Shown here: in pieces, positions 1-8,500 of the stretch
Numbering within the stretch: the stretch's first letter is position 1
Layout: each line of letters opens with the position of its first letter
Assembly (NCBI GenBank): GCA_016793585.1
Contig: JAEUJR010000705.1
Coordinates: 1 to 9,515, forward strand
Direction: 5' to 3'
Origin: Archangium sp.
Lineage (GTDB): Bacteria; Myxococcota; Myxococcia; Myxococcales; Myxococcaceae
DNA: 9,515 nucleotides
Made by a program: the position numbers and the translations under genes
The notes under the pieces: model-generated
Told to the model about the DNA's origin: nothing
Databases searched by the model: none
The model's input: only the letters and a program-made list of their open reading frames with translations

Positions 1-3000
1 CGAACGGCCGCGCGATGTCGCCCGACGTGGTGGTGCGGCTCTCGCGCATCTCTGACCCGAACACCGGCGCGCTGTCGAAGATCGCCGAGGCACGCACGAA
101 GCTCGTCGACGGCCGCGGCGTGTCACAGCTCGACGCCGACGCCTTGGGCGCCGTGCGCTGCGAGGTCTTCGACGTCGACGCGCCGCCGGGTGCTGCGCCG
201 CTCGCCGCGACCGATCTCTGGCTCACCTCCGACACGAAGCCGATTCCTCCGCCCGGCGCCGGCTTTCAGCTGCTGATGGATCGTGCGCCACTCTCGGCCG
301 GCCAGTCGTTGCGCGCGCTCATCGTCACGCCCGAGCCGGGCGGGCACGTCTGGCTCACCATCGAGCACGAGCTGCTCGTCACCAGCCGCGTCGTCGAGAT
401 GACGGGCCGCACGAAGTACGTCGAAGTGCCGCTGCCCGCCGAGGCCACTCCCAACGCGTGGCTCTTCGCGACCCGCTACGAGCGCGGCGATGCGCTGCAG
501 CAACAACACGAGCTGCGGGTGAAGGGCTCGGAGGTCGAGCTCGACGTGAAGGTGGCGTTCGATCGCACCGTCAGCGAGCCGGGCTCGACGGTGCCGGTGA
601 ACATTCGTGCGAGCAAGGGCGTGGCCGGGCCCATCGAGACGGCGCTCACCGTCGTCGACGAGGCGCTCTTCGCCATCGAGCCCGAGAAGCAGGACTTCGC
701 GACCTTCTTCGGGCGCCAGCGGCGCAACCTCATGGTGCAGACGCGCCGCTCGAGCGACTGGAAGCGCTTTCGCGACCGGCCCATCGCGCAGCCCGTCATG
801 CCGTCGCAGGCCGCGCCCAAGAAGCCCCAAGAGCCGAACGAGGACAAGAAGATGCTCGGAGACGCGCTCGCTTCCCGAGAAGAGGCGAAGGCCGACGCCC
901 CCGCACCCGCGATGGCCGCCAGGGCCATGCCCGCGCCCGAGGCCGAGAAATCGGCGAAGCGGAAGGACTCGGCGGGCCCGCGCGACGCCGACGACGAGGC
1001 GCAGGAGGTGGCAGGCGCCGACGCGCCAGTCAAAGCCCGCACCGACTTCGGCAGCTCGGCAGGTTGGTTCCCCGAGCTCAAGGGCAAGGTCGACTCGCCG
1101 CTCTCGCAGGCCATCAAGGTCACCGACTCCCTCACCTCGTGGAAGGCCATCGCCACCGTCGTCACGCAGGGCCCACACCTGGGCCGCGGCTCGGCGACGA
1201 TGCGCACCGCGCGTCCGCTCATGGTTCGCCTGCAGACCCCGCGCTTCCTCATCGAGGGTGACGAGGTCGTCATCTCGGCCGTGATCGAGAGTCACCTGCC
1301 GAAGGCTGGCCCCGTCGACGTCGTCATCTCCGCGCCCGGCTTCACGGCGCTGGGCCCCACGAAGAACTCGCTCACCGTGACGCCCGAGCAGGTCGTGCGC
1401 TTCGACGCCCGCTTCAAGGTGGTCGAGCTCGGCGAGCGCACCCTGCGCGCACAGGTGAAGTCGGGCAGCGCCGCCGACGCGATGGAGCTCACCATTCCTG
1501 CGCTCGTGCACGGCTCGGCGCAGCGGCAGTTCTTCGCGGGCCGCATGAGCGACAGCTTCTCGTTCGACCTCGAGCTGCCGCAGAAGCGCAAGGCCTCGCT
1601 CACGAAGCTCGAGCTGAACCTCTCGCCTTCGCTGCTCGCCGTGATGCTCGACGGCCTGCCCTACCTCGCGCAGTACCCCTACGGCTGCGTCGAGCAGACG
1701 CTCTCGCGCTTCGTGCCCGCGGTCATCGCGCGCAAGGCCGTGAAGGATCTGTCGCTGCCGGCCGACCGCCTGCCACCCAACCTCGACGACATGGTGCAGA
1801 AGGGCCTCGAACGGCTCGTCGGCTTCCAGCATGGAGACGGGGGGTGGGGCTGGTGGTCGAGCGACCGCACCAACCTGTGGATGACGGCGTACGTCGTGTA
1901 CGCGCTCGGGCTCGCGAAGGACGCGGGCGTGAACGTCGATGCGGCGATGATCACCCGCGGCCGCAGCTACCTCGTCGGCCACCTCGGTGAGGCGCTCGAC
2001 AACCCCGACACGCACGCCTTCGCCGTCTACGCGCTCGCGCAGTCGGGCCCGGTGCAGAAGGCCGTGCTCGATCAGACGTTCGAGCGACGCACGAAGATGC
2101 AGCCGCGTGGCCGTTCGCTCGTCGCGCTCGCCCTGCTGGCCGCCAAAGACCCGCGCGCACGCATCGCCGTCGAGAACCTCGACGACATCGTGAAGACGGC
2201 CGAGGCGCGCAAAGACGCGGCGGTCGGCGAGGTGAACGACGCGTGGAGCACCTCGGCCGCCATCGAAGCCACCGCGTACACGCTCATGGCGATGTCGCGC
2301 TGGAGCGAGGGCGCGAAGTACGTCGGCCCGCTCACCGACTTCCTCGTGCTGCGGCGCAACGGCGGCAAGTGGCGCACCACGCGTGACACGGCCTTCGCCA
2401 TCTACGCGTTGGCCGACCTCGCGAAGCGCGAGAAGGCGCCCCAGCAGCAGGGCAGCTTCACGGTGCTCATCAACGGCAAGCAGGTGAAGCAGGTGAAGTT
2501 CTCGAAGGGCGGGCTCGACGTGCCCGCGCTCTTCTTCGAAGACAAGGACTTCGTCTCTGGAAAAAACGCCGTCACGATTCGCCGCGACGGTGGCGGCACC
2601 GGCTACTGGGCCGCCACGTGGGACGTGTTCAACCAGAACGACTTCATCAAGGGCGTCGGCGGCGACGTGAAGATCGCGCGCAGGTACACGCTGCTGGGCA
2701 AGCCGAGCGCCGAGAAGGGCAACGCGCCGACCGAGTACGGCATGCCGGTGGAGTCTGGGGTTCGCGTGCGCGTCGACGTCGAGATCACCGCGAACAAGGC
2801 CGTCGAGTTCGTCATGCTCGAAGACTTGAAGCCGGCGGGCTTCGAGGCCGTGCAGCAGCGCTCTGGCCCCGAGGTCTGCAACTACGCCTGCGCCCACGCC
2901 GAGCTGCGCACCGACCGGGTGGCGATGTTCCTCTCAGAGGTGAAGGTGGGCACCACGAAGCTCTCGTACGAGCTGCGGGCCGAGACGCCGGGCAAGTTCT

Positions 3001-3113
3001 CGGCGCTGCCCGCTCGCGCCGAGGCCATGTACGCGCCCGAGATCACCGCCACCGCCGACGAGATGCGCTTCGAGGTGCGTGACGCGCCGACGACCGGGGT
3101 CGCGGCGCAGTGA
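1..3113 (+). CDS. Alpha-2-macroglobulin family protein, thioester type (5' partial)
   Basis: This encodes the C-terminal ~1030 residues of a bacterial alpha-2-macroglobulin, a periplasmic or surface protease trap. Cleavage of its bait region is expected to release a reactive thioester that captures the attacking protease. The frame is open to the left edge, so the ATG at 15 is probably internal; residue numbers below count from it. The bait-domain signature VVDEALFAIEP is at 213-223. A ~100-residue Lys/Arg/Ala/Pro/Glu-rich linker (~240-340) follows and is the likely bait region. The MG7-like block starts at RTDFGSS (342). The thioester motif Cys558-Val-Glu-Gln561 sits in YPYGCVEQ, and the helical thioester domain continues with GWGWW (610-614). 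The C-terminal receptor-binding-like domain contains AETPGKF and MYAPE (1005-1009). Family members are commonly 1500-1900 aa, so the signal peptide and first macroglobulin domains should lie upstream. Many bacterial relatives sit beside a penicillin-binding protein 1C gene; none follows here, and upstream cannot be seen. The family call is firm. Confidence 0.95.
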   Translation, partial: NGRAMSPDVVVRLSRISDPNTGALSKIAEARTKLVDGRGVSQLDADALGAVRCEVFDVDAPPGAAPLAATDLWLTSDTKPIPPPGAGFQLLMDRAPLSAGQSLRALIVTPEPGGHVWLTIEHELLVTSRVVEMTGRTKYVEVPLPAEATPNAWLFATRYERGDALQQQHELRVKGSEVELDVKVAFDRTVSEPGSTVPVNIRASKGVAGPIETALTVVDEALFAIEPEKQDFATFFGRQRRNLMVQTRRSSDWKRFRDRPIAQPVMPSQAAPKKPQEPNEDKKMLGDALASREEAKADAPAPAMAARAMPAPEAEKSAKRKDSAGPRDADDEAQEVAGADAPVKARTDFGSSAGWFPELKGKVDSPLSQAIKVTDSLTSWKAIATVVTQGPHLGRGSATMRTARPLMVRLQTPRFLIEGDEVVISAVIESHLPKAGPVDVVISAPGFTALGPTKNSLTVTPEQVVRFDARFKVVELGERTLRAQVKSGSAADAMELTIPALVHGSAQRQFFAGRMSDSFSFDLELPQKRKASLTKLELNLSPSLLAVMLDGLPYLAQYPYGCVEQTLSRFVPAVIARKAVKDLSLPADRLPPNLDDMVQKGLERLVGFQHGDGGWGWWSSDRTNLWMTAYVVYALGLAKDAGVNVDAAMITRGRSYLVGHLGEALDNPDTHAFAVYALAQSGPVQKAVLDQTFERRTKMQPRGRSLVALALLAAKDPRARIAVENLDDIVKTAEARKDAAVGEVNDAWSTSAAIEATAYTLMAMSRWSEGAKYVGPLTDFLVLRRNGGKWRTTRDTAFAIYALADLAKREKAPQQQGSFTVLINGKQVKQVKFSKGGLDVPALFFEDKDFVSGKNAVTIRRDGGGTGYWAATWDVFNQNDFIKGVGGDVKIARRYTLLGKPSAEKGNAPTEYGMPVESGVRVRVDVEITANKAVEFVMLEDLKPAGFEAVQQRSGPEVCNYACAHAELRTDRVAMFLSEVKVGTTKLSYELRAETPGKFSALPARAEAMYAPEITATADEMRFEVRDAPTTGVAAQ

Positions 3114-3156
3114 AAACGCGACAAGCGCTCGCGGGGCCGTTACACCTGCGAACGCG

Positions 3157-3696
3157 ATGGAAGACGAGGCGCTGGTGTTCGGTCCGACGTTCGAGGCGCT
3201 CACGCGCGCCCTGGGCCCCCGGCTGAACGCCGAAGCCCGCGCCCGCTTCCGGGCCATCGGCGTCGACTTCGATCACCAGCTGCTGCCGGCGTACCCGTTC
3301 GACACCTGGGTGAAGGCGATGGATCTGGCCTCGCAGCTCGTCATGCCCAACGCGAACGAGAAGGAGCGGCACCTCGCCATGGGCCGCCGCATGGTCGACA
3401 GCTACGGCGAGACGCTCGTCGGCAAGGCGCTGCTCACCGCGATGCGCGTCATCGGGCCCAAACGAATGCTCGAGCGCATGGCGCGCAACCTGCGCACCGC
3501 CAACAACTACACCGAGACGAAGCTGACGATCTTCCCCAACGGGCAGCATCAGCTCTGGTGCAGCCGCGTGGCGTCGACGTCGTTCTACTGCGGCATGCTC
3601 CAGCGCGGCGTCGAGGTGGCGGGCGGCAAAGACGCGCTCGTCGAGAGCATGGCGCACGACAAGACGGGCGCGACGTTCTCGGTCCGGTGGACCTGA
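3157..3696 (+). CDS. DUF2378/TIGR02265-like myxobacterial protein of unknown function
   Basis: The 179-residue product begins MEDEALVFGPTFEAL and resembles the DUF2378 (TIGR02265) family, which is largely confined to Cystobacterineae and has many copies per genome. Visible family-like features are the N-terminal VFGPTFEAL, YPFDTWVKAMDLAS (46-59), an AMGRRMVDSYGETLVGKAL block (74-92), a beta-rich C-terminal half with FYCGMLQRGVEVAGG (143-157), and a terminal FSVRW. There is no signal peptide or membrane segment, so it is probably cytosolic. No catalytic motif is visible. The C-terminal half loosely recalls V4R/heme-NO-binding-type ligand domains, but that is only an impression. The ATG at 3157 is preferred because family members start near VF; an in-frame ATG at 3079 would overlap the preceding gene by 35 bp and add an Arg-rich tail. 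It begins 43 bp after the alpha-2-macroglobulin stop and could be cotranscribed. Its biochemical function is unknown. Confidence 0.84.
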   Translation: MEDEALVFGPTFEALTRALGPRLNAEARARFRAIGVDFDHQLLPAYPFDTWVKAMDLASQLVMPNANEKERHLAMGRRMVDSYGETLVGKALLTAMRVIGPKRMLERMARNLRTANNYTETKLTIFPNGQHQLWCSRVASTSFYCGMLQRGVEVAGGKDALVESMAHDKTGATFSVRWT

Positions 3697-3713
3697 GTTC
3701 GACCGCAAGATCC

Positions 3714-3717
3714 GGAG
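3714..3717 (+). promoter_or_regulatory. Shine-Dalgarno-like GGAG with a possible TTG start for the hydrolase
   Basis: GGAG at 3714-3717 stands 7 nt before an in-frame TTG at 3725, which would add nine residues (MARVSYDWR) to the hydrolase. The ATG at 3752 lacks a comparable site. Family alignment favours the ATG, because the HG oxyanion motif normally lies within about ten residues of the N-terminus. The true start is therefore uncertain. Confidence 0.3.
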
Positions 3718-3751
3718 TTTTCGGTTGGCGCGCGTCTCGTACGACTGGCGC

Positions 3752-4462
3752 ATGACCAACCGATTCCTGTTGTTGCATGGCAGCTGGCACGGCGCGTGGT
3801 GCTGGTTCAAGGTGGCTCCACGGCTTCGCGCGAACGCAGAGGTGCTCGTGCCGAACCTTCCCGGCCGGGGCGCGAGGACACCGTTCGTCACGTTGCAGAC
3901 GATGGTTCGCGCGGTGGCGCCACTGCTTCGCGACGACCGGCCGACCACGATCGTGGCGCACAGCCGGTACGGCATTCTGGCGACGGCGCTGGCCGAGGCG
4001 CGCCCCGCGGCGGTGAAGCGGGTCGTCTACCTCGCGGCGTTCATGCTTGGCAGCGGTGAGCGGGTGGCCGACTTCTTCCCGAGAGACGAGGGCTCGCTGC
4101 TGCGTGAGCACGTCACGGTGAATCGGCTGTCGGTGACCGACTCGTTGCGCCCGGCCATCTGGAGAGAGGGCCTCTACGCAGACTGCTCGGAAGACGACGT
4201 GGCGCTCGCGTCGTCGCTGTTGTGTGCCGAGCCCTCGTGGCCGGCGTTGAGCCGGGTACGCACGACCGCGGAGCGCTTTGGAGCCGTGCCGCGCGCCTAC
4301 CTGCGCCTGACGCAAGACCGTGCCGTCTCTCCCACCATGCAGGATCGGCTGATCGCCGCGTCACCCCCGGAGCGGGTCGAGTCGATCGACGCCAGCCACT
4401 CGGCGTACTTCTCGAAGCCCGACGCGCTCGTGCGTGCGATTGTTTCGGTGAGCGGAGCCTGA
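3752..4462 (+). CDS. Alpha/beta-fold hydrolase (methylesterase/salicylate-esterase-like)
   Basis: The 236-residue product is a single-domain alpha/beta hydrolase of the Abhydrolase_6 type, probably a cytosolic esterase or related enzyme; its substrate is unknown. The N-terminal strand and oxyanion-hole segment LLLHGSWHGAWCW (6-18) is typical of the plant methylesterase/hydroxynitrile-lyase-like branch. The predicted catalytic triad is Ser71 in VAHSRYG, Asp189 in TQDRAVSP and His216 in DASHSAYFSKP. The nucleophile elbow is unusual: the canonical G-x-S-x-G is A-H-S-R-Y, with Tyr two residues after the serine. There is no signal peptide. The gene lies 55 bp after the DUF2378-like gene and ends 5 bp before ada, so it is very likely cotranscribed with ada. 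The start is the ATG at 3752; a TTG at 3725 is an alternative. The fold assignment is secure and the specificity is not. Confidence 0.9.
   Translation: MTNRFLLLHGSWHGAWCWFKVAPRLRANAEVLVPNLPGRGARTPFVTLQTMVRAVAPLLRDDRPTTIVAHSRYGILATALAEARPAAVKRVVYLAAFMLGSGERVADFFPRDEGSLLREHVTVNRLSVTDSLRPAIWREGLYADCSEDDVALASSLLCAEPSWPALSRVRTTAERFGAVPRAYLRLTQDRAVSPTMQDRLIAASPPERVESIDASHSAYFSKPDALVRAIVSVSGA
4454..4457 (+). promoter_or_regulatory. Ribosome binding site supporting the ada start
   Basis: GGAG lies 10 nt before the ATG at 4468 and inside the last codons of the hydrolase. It favours 4468 over the in-frame ATG at 4477, which would be 19 nt away. Confidence 0.45.
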
Positions 4463-4467
4463 GCCCC

Positions 4468-5514
4468 ATGCGCGCGATGACGAGAGAAGAGGAGCGCTGG
4501 GCGGCGGTGTGCGCCAGAGACGCGGCCTTCGATGGCGCGTTCGTGTTCGCAGTGAAGACGACGGGCGTCTTCTGCCGGCCCTCGTGCGGGGCGCGCAGAC
4601 CGCTGCGACGCAACGTGCGGTTCTACGAAACACCCGCGATCGCGCAGCTGTCGGGGTTTCGCGCGTGCAAGCGGTGCAAGCCGCTCGAGGTCTCTGCGAA
4701 GCACAGCCGCACCGCGCTGGTGACGAGACTGTGCCGGCTCATCGAAGAGAGCGACGAGGAGCCGACGCTCGACGAGCTCGCGGCCGTCGCGAAGTGGAGC
4801 CCGTTTCATCTGCAGCGCGTGTTCAAGGCCGAGACGGGGCTGTCGCCGAAGCAGTACGCGCTGGCGCATCGGGGTGAGCGGTTCAAGGCGTCGCTCCGCT
4901 CGGCGCGCACCGTGACCGAAGCGGTCTACGACTCGGGCTTTGGCTCTTCGAGCCGAGCCTACGAGCAGGCGACGTCGAAGCTGGGCGCGACGCCCCGGCG
5001 GTTCCGCAGCGGAGACGTGCGGGTTCGTTTCACCATCGCCGACTGCAGCCTCGGCCGCGTACTCATCGGCGTGACGCCGAAGGGGCTGTGCGCCGTGTCG
5101 TTCGGCGACTCCGACGCGACGCTGACACGGCAGCTGGCGAGCCGCTTCAAGCTCGTCGAGCGCGACGACGAATGGCTCGCGCGCTTCGTGCGTCAGGTCG
5201 TCGCCACCATCGACACTGGCGCGCGGTCGACGCTGCCGCTCGACATCAAGGGCACGGTCTTTCAACACCGCGTGTGGCAGGCGATCGCGAAGATTCCCCG
5301 CGGAGAGACGCGCTCGTACGCCGCCATCGCGAAGGCCATCGACGCACCGAAGAGTGTTCGCGCCGTTGCGCAGGCGTGTGGCGCCAACCCGACCGCCGTC
5401 GTCATTCCCTGTCATCGCGTGGTGGCGAGTGACGGAGGACTCGGCGGCTACCGCTGGGGCGTCGAGCGCAAACGCGAGCTGCTCACTGCAGAGACTGGGC
5501 GTCGCTCCCCGTAG
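4468..5514 (+). CDS. ada: Ada: bifunctional transcriptional regulator / O6-methylguanine-DNA methyltransferase
   Basis: The 348-residue product is a full-length Ada (the E. coli protein is 354 aa) for repair of DNA alkylation damage. Residues ~8-75 form the N-terminal methylphosphotriester domain. Its four zinc cysteines are Cys36 and Cys40 (FCRPSC) and Cys67 and Cys70 (ACKRC); Cys36 corresponds to the methyl acceptor of E. coli Ada. Residues ~82-180 are an AraC-type helix-turn-helix domain (LDELAAVAKWSPFHLQRVFK; SGFGSSSRAYE). Residues ~185-342 are the O6-alkylguanine methyltransferase domain with the PCHRV active site, acceptor Cys315, and the GGLGGYRWG segment. All key residues are present. 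In the E. coli paradigm, methylation of the N-terminal domain turns Ada into an activator of its own operon. Five bases separate it from the upstream hydrolase, and the start codon has a GGAG 10 nt upstream. An in-frame extension to 4222 lies inside the hydrolase gene and is rejected. The identification is firm. Confidence 0.97.
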   Translation: MRAMTREEERWAAVCARDAAFDGAFVFAVKTTGVFCRPSCGARRPLRRNVRFYETPAIAQLSGFRACKRCKPLEVSAKHSRTALVTRLCRLIEESDEEPTLDELAAVAKWSPFHLQRVFKAETGLSPKQYALAHRGERFKASLRSARTVTEAVYDSGFGSSSRAYEQATSKLGATPRRFRSGDVRVRFTIADCSLGRVLIGVTPKGLCAVSFGDSDATLTRQLASRFKLVERDDEWLARFVRQVVATIDTGARSTLPLDIKGTVFQHRVWQAIAKIPRGETRSYAAIAKAIDAPKSVRAVAQACGANPTAVVIPCHRVVASDGGLGGYRWGVERKRELLTAETGRRSP

Positions 5515-5561
5515 CGCGGAGCTGCGGCCGTTGCCTGGGATGATGGAGGCGTCTGGCCGGC

Positions 5562-8500
5562 TCAGTTCGGCACGCAGACCTGGTTCGCGTCGCAGCTCGT
5601 TCCCGAGAGGCACCCGGCGCTGCAGGCCCGCAGGCTCAACGTGTCGGCGAACGCGCCGCGCGAGCCCTGGCCACCCGACGACGTCACCGGGCCCGGAGAC
5701 GAGCCACCCGCGCCGCCACGCCCACCGGTGTCGATGGTGGCGTTCACGACGAACGTGTTGCCTCCGCCGACCGACGCGACGTCGGTGTTGAAGCCGAGCA
5801 CGGCGAACGACGGCCCGCCCGCGCCGCCACCACCGCCGCCACCGGGCCCGCCGTTGCCGCCCTCGCCGCCTTTTCCGCCGGCCGAGCTGCTCCAGCGATC
5901 TTGTGCGCCCCCCAGGCCGCCGGCGCCTCCGACACCACCCGAGCCGCCGAAGCCGCCCGTGCCGCCGTTGCCACCGAGCCCGCGCTGAATGCGATTCGCC
6001 GTCAGCGTCGGGCGCACCGTCACCAGCGACGACGCGCCGATGAAGATGGCGATCGACGCGCCACCCTGCGCGCCGGGAGCGCCACCGGCGCCACCACACG
6101 CGCCCGCGCCGCCACCACCACCGCTGGCGCCGATCTCCCAGGCCTGACAGCCACCGGGCGTGAACTTCACGACGCCCGAGCCAGCACCGCCGCCACCACC
6201 GGGAAGGCCGACGGCCCCGACGAGCCCACTCGAGGCGACGACTGGCGCCGCGCGCCACCGCCCACCGACGATGCTGCCGAACCGCGCCGCGGCTGTGGCC
6301 CCGGGCCCGCCCTGCCCGCCCGCGCCGTCGGGCCCCTGAAGGCCGTCCTGGCCGTCGTTCGGCTGAATCGCCGACGGGTAGCCGCTCTCCTGCACCTGAC
6401 TGCAGCTCGGCTGCGACAACATCGAGAAGGTGCGATCGAAGCCGCCCCGGCCATTGCGGCTGCCGCTCGCCGGCCCCGCGTACTCCTGCTGCGCGCCGGT
6501 GTTCGTCACCATCGAATACGACGGGCACACCACGCTGCCGCCGGCAGGCGCGCTGCCGCCGGCACATTGCGGGTTCACGCCACCAGGGCCACCGACGCGG
6601 TGCTCGGCAGGCGTGCAGGCGCCGTTGGGGAAGTGCTGGCTGTCGACCCCACGCTGACCGTTGAGCACGTTCGTCATCTGGCGGCCGAAGCCCTGATCGC
6701 CGGTGCTGCCGTTGCCGCCCTGACCGCCACGGCCCGCGATGATCTCGTTCGACGCCACCACCACGCGCGCGCCGGTGTTGAAGAGGTACAGGCCGATGCT
6801 CGCCTCTCCCGCCGAGTTCGCGGCTGCGGGCGGCGCGTCCCACCCGACGATGGTGAAGCCCGCGATGACGGTGTCGACGGCGCCGCTGCCCGCGTTCTCG
6901 ACGTGCACCGCGCCCGCGCTCTGGGCCGTCGGCGTCACGCCCTGAATGAAGGTGGTGTGCAGCACCGGGTCTCGTTTGAGGAAGTCGCTCGAGTACCCGC
7001 CGAAGAGCTGCTGGCCTTCGGTGAGGCGAACGTTCTCGCGGTAGAGCCCCTGGGCGACGAGCACGTAGCGCTTGTTCTGCGGCGCCAGCGCGGCGAGCCC
7101 CTGCTCGATGGTCTGGAACGGCGCCGTGCGCGAGCCGTTGCCCATCGAGGGGCCGGTGGCCGAGACGAAGATCGCGTCGGCCTGCACGCCGTCGATGCCG
7201 TCGCAGTTCTCGTCGACCCACGACGCCGTCGTGCCGCGCGTTCGGTCGGGCAGATCGGTCGTGAGGTTGCCCTGCACGCGCCGGCACTCGCAGCCGTCAG
7301 ACGTGTCGCCGTTCACGTTCACCCACTCGAAGGTGGTGCCGGCGATCGTCTCGGTGAGGCACGGGCCCATCGCGCAGCGGGGCATGGCCTGCGAGGTGTC
7401 GCAGATGCCGTTCGTCTTCTGCAGCGCGGGAGACCAGATCTTCGAGCAGTCGTTGTTGCAGAAGCCGCAGTGGGTCAACGCCTCGTAGCGGCCGTTCGCC
7501 TGGTTGCGGAAGCCCTCGTCGACGCGGCCGTCGCAGTTGTTGTCGCGGCCGTCGCAGATCTCGGGGTTGAACGAGTTCACGTCACACGCAGACCACGCCG
7601 GCCCGGGAGCGCGGCACGTCTCGAAGCCACGACACATCGCGGTGCCGGCCGGCTCCGTCACGGTGCACGAGCGCGTCGAGTTCACGGTGCGCGCCGAGCA
7701 GGTGCAGGTGTTCGTCGTCGGCACGCACTGGAGCGTTCCCGCCTGGCAGACGTAGCCGCTTGGGCATGCCGCGCCGTAGGCCGACGTCGCCGAGCAGTCA
7801 CGGCCACACACGCGCTGCCCATCGACCGTGAGGCACCGCGCGTTCGGCCCGACGCAGTCGACGTCGTTCGAGCAGGCGCGGCAGAGCGTGTCGGGCAGCT
7901 CCTGGCAGAAGGTGCGGTCGGCCGAGGGGAAGAAGCCGGCTGCGCACGCGGTCACCTGGCAGCGGAAGACCCCCGTCGCGTTCGCAGCGCACGTGGTCGC
8001 CGTCGCGTTGGGAATCTTCGAGCAGTCGTTTCCGCAGCGGCCACAGTGCGCGAGCTGCGGGTACTTGCCCTGCGCGTCGACGAAGCCGTTGTCGACCACC
8101 CCATCGCAGTCGTCATCGCGAAGGTTGCAGGCCTCGGTCTCGGGATCTTGCGCGGTGCAGACGAGGCCGGCGGTGGCCAGACAGACCTGCGGGCCACGAC
8201 AGGTGCGCGCGCCGACCGTCTTCGTGCACTCGGGCGCGGTGAAGTCGTCGATGCGGCCGTTGCAGTCGTCGTCGACGCCATTGCACGTCTCCTGGAGGGC
8301 GGCCGGCGCGTCGCAGGGCGTGAAGCCTCCATCGGCCTGACACACCTGGTTGCCTTCGCAGCGGCCGAACCCGTTCGTCGGGCCACGACAGCCCTTCTCG
8401 AGGCCCAGGGTGTCGGGCGTGCAGTCACAGGTGCGGCCATCGGGCACGCACTGCTTCGAGCCATCGGGGCGCGCGTCGCACCGGTACAGGTTCGGGCACG

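Noticed and set aside
123..2897. 924-codon open frame on the minus strand opposite the alpha-2-macroglobulin gene
   Set aside because: GC-rich antisense shadow. Its translation is Arg/His/Leu-rich with no recognisable domain, whereas the plus strand carries a clear family signature.
3079..3156. Earlier start for the DUF2378-like gene
   Set aside because: It overlaps the preceding gene by 35 bp and adds an Arg/Ser-rich tail not expected for the family.
3697..3751. Sigma-70-like promoter before the hydrolase
   Set aside because: The best -10 candidate (TACGAC at 3740) matches only half the consensus and has no -35 at suitable spacing.
4222..4467. N-terminal extension of Ada from an upstream ATG
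   Set aside because: It lies within the hydrolase gene, and E. coli-like Ada length and domain start fit the ATG at 4468.
5649..6737. CRISPR array or non-coding minisatellite
   Set aside because: Repetition follows codon triplets for glycine with irregular interspersed hydrophobic blocks. There are no fixed-length repeats and spacers, and the frame stays open.
4297..7287. 996-codon minus-strand frame spanning ada and the lipoprotein gene
   Set aside because: It crosses two well-supported genes in another frame, is extremely Arg-rich and has no domain.
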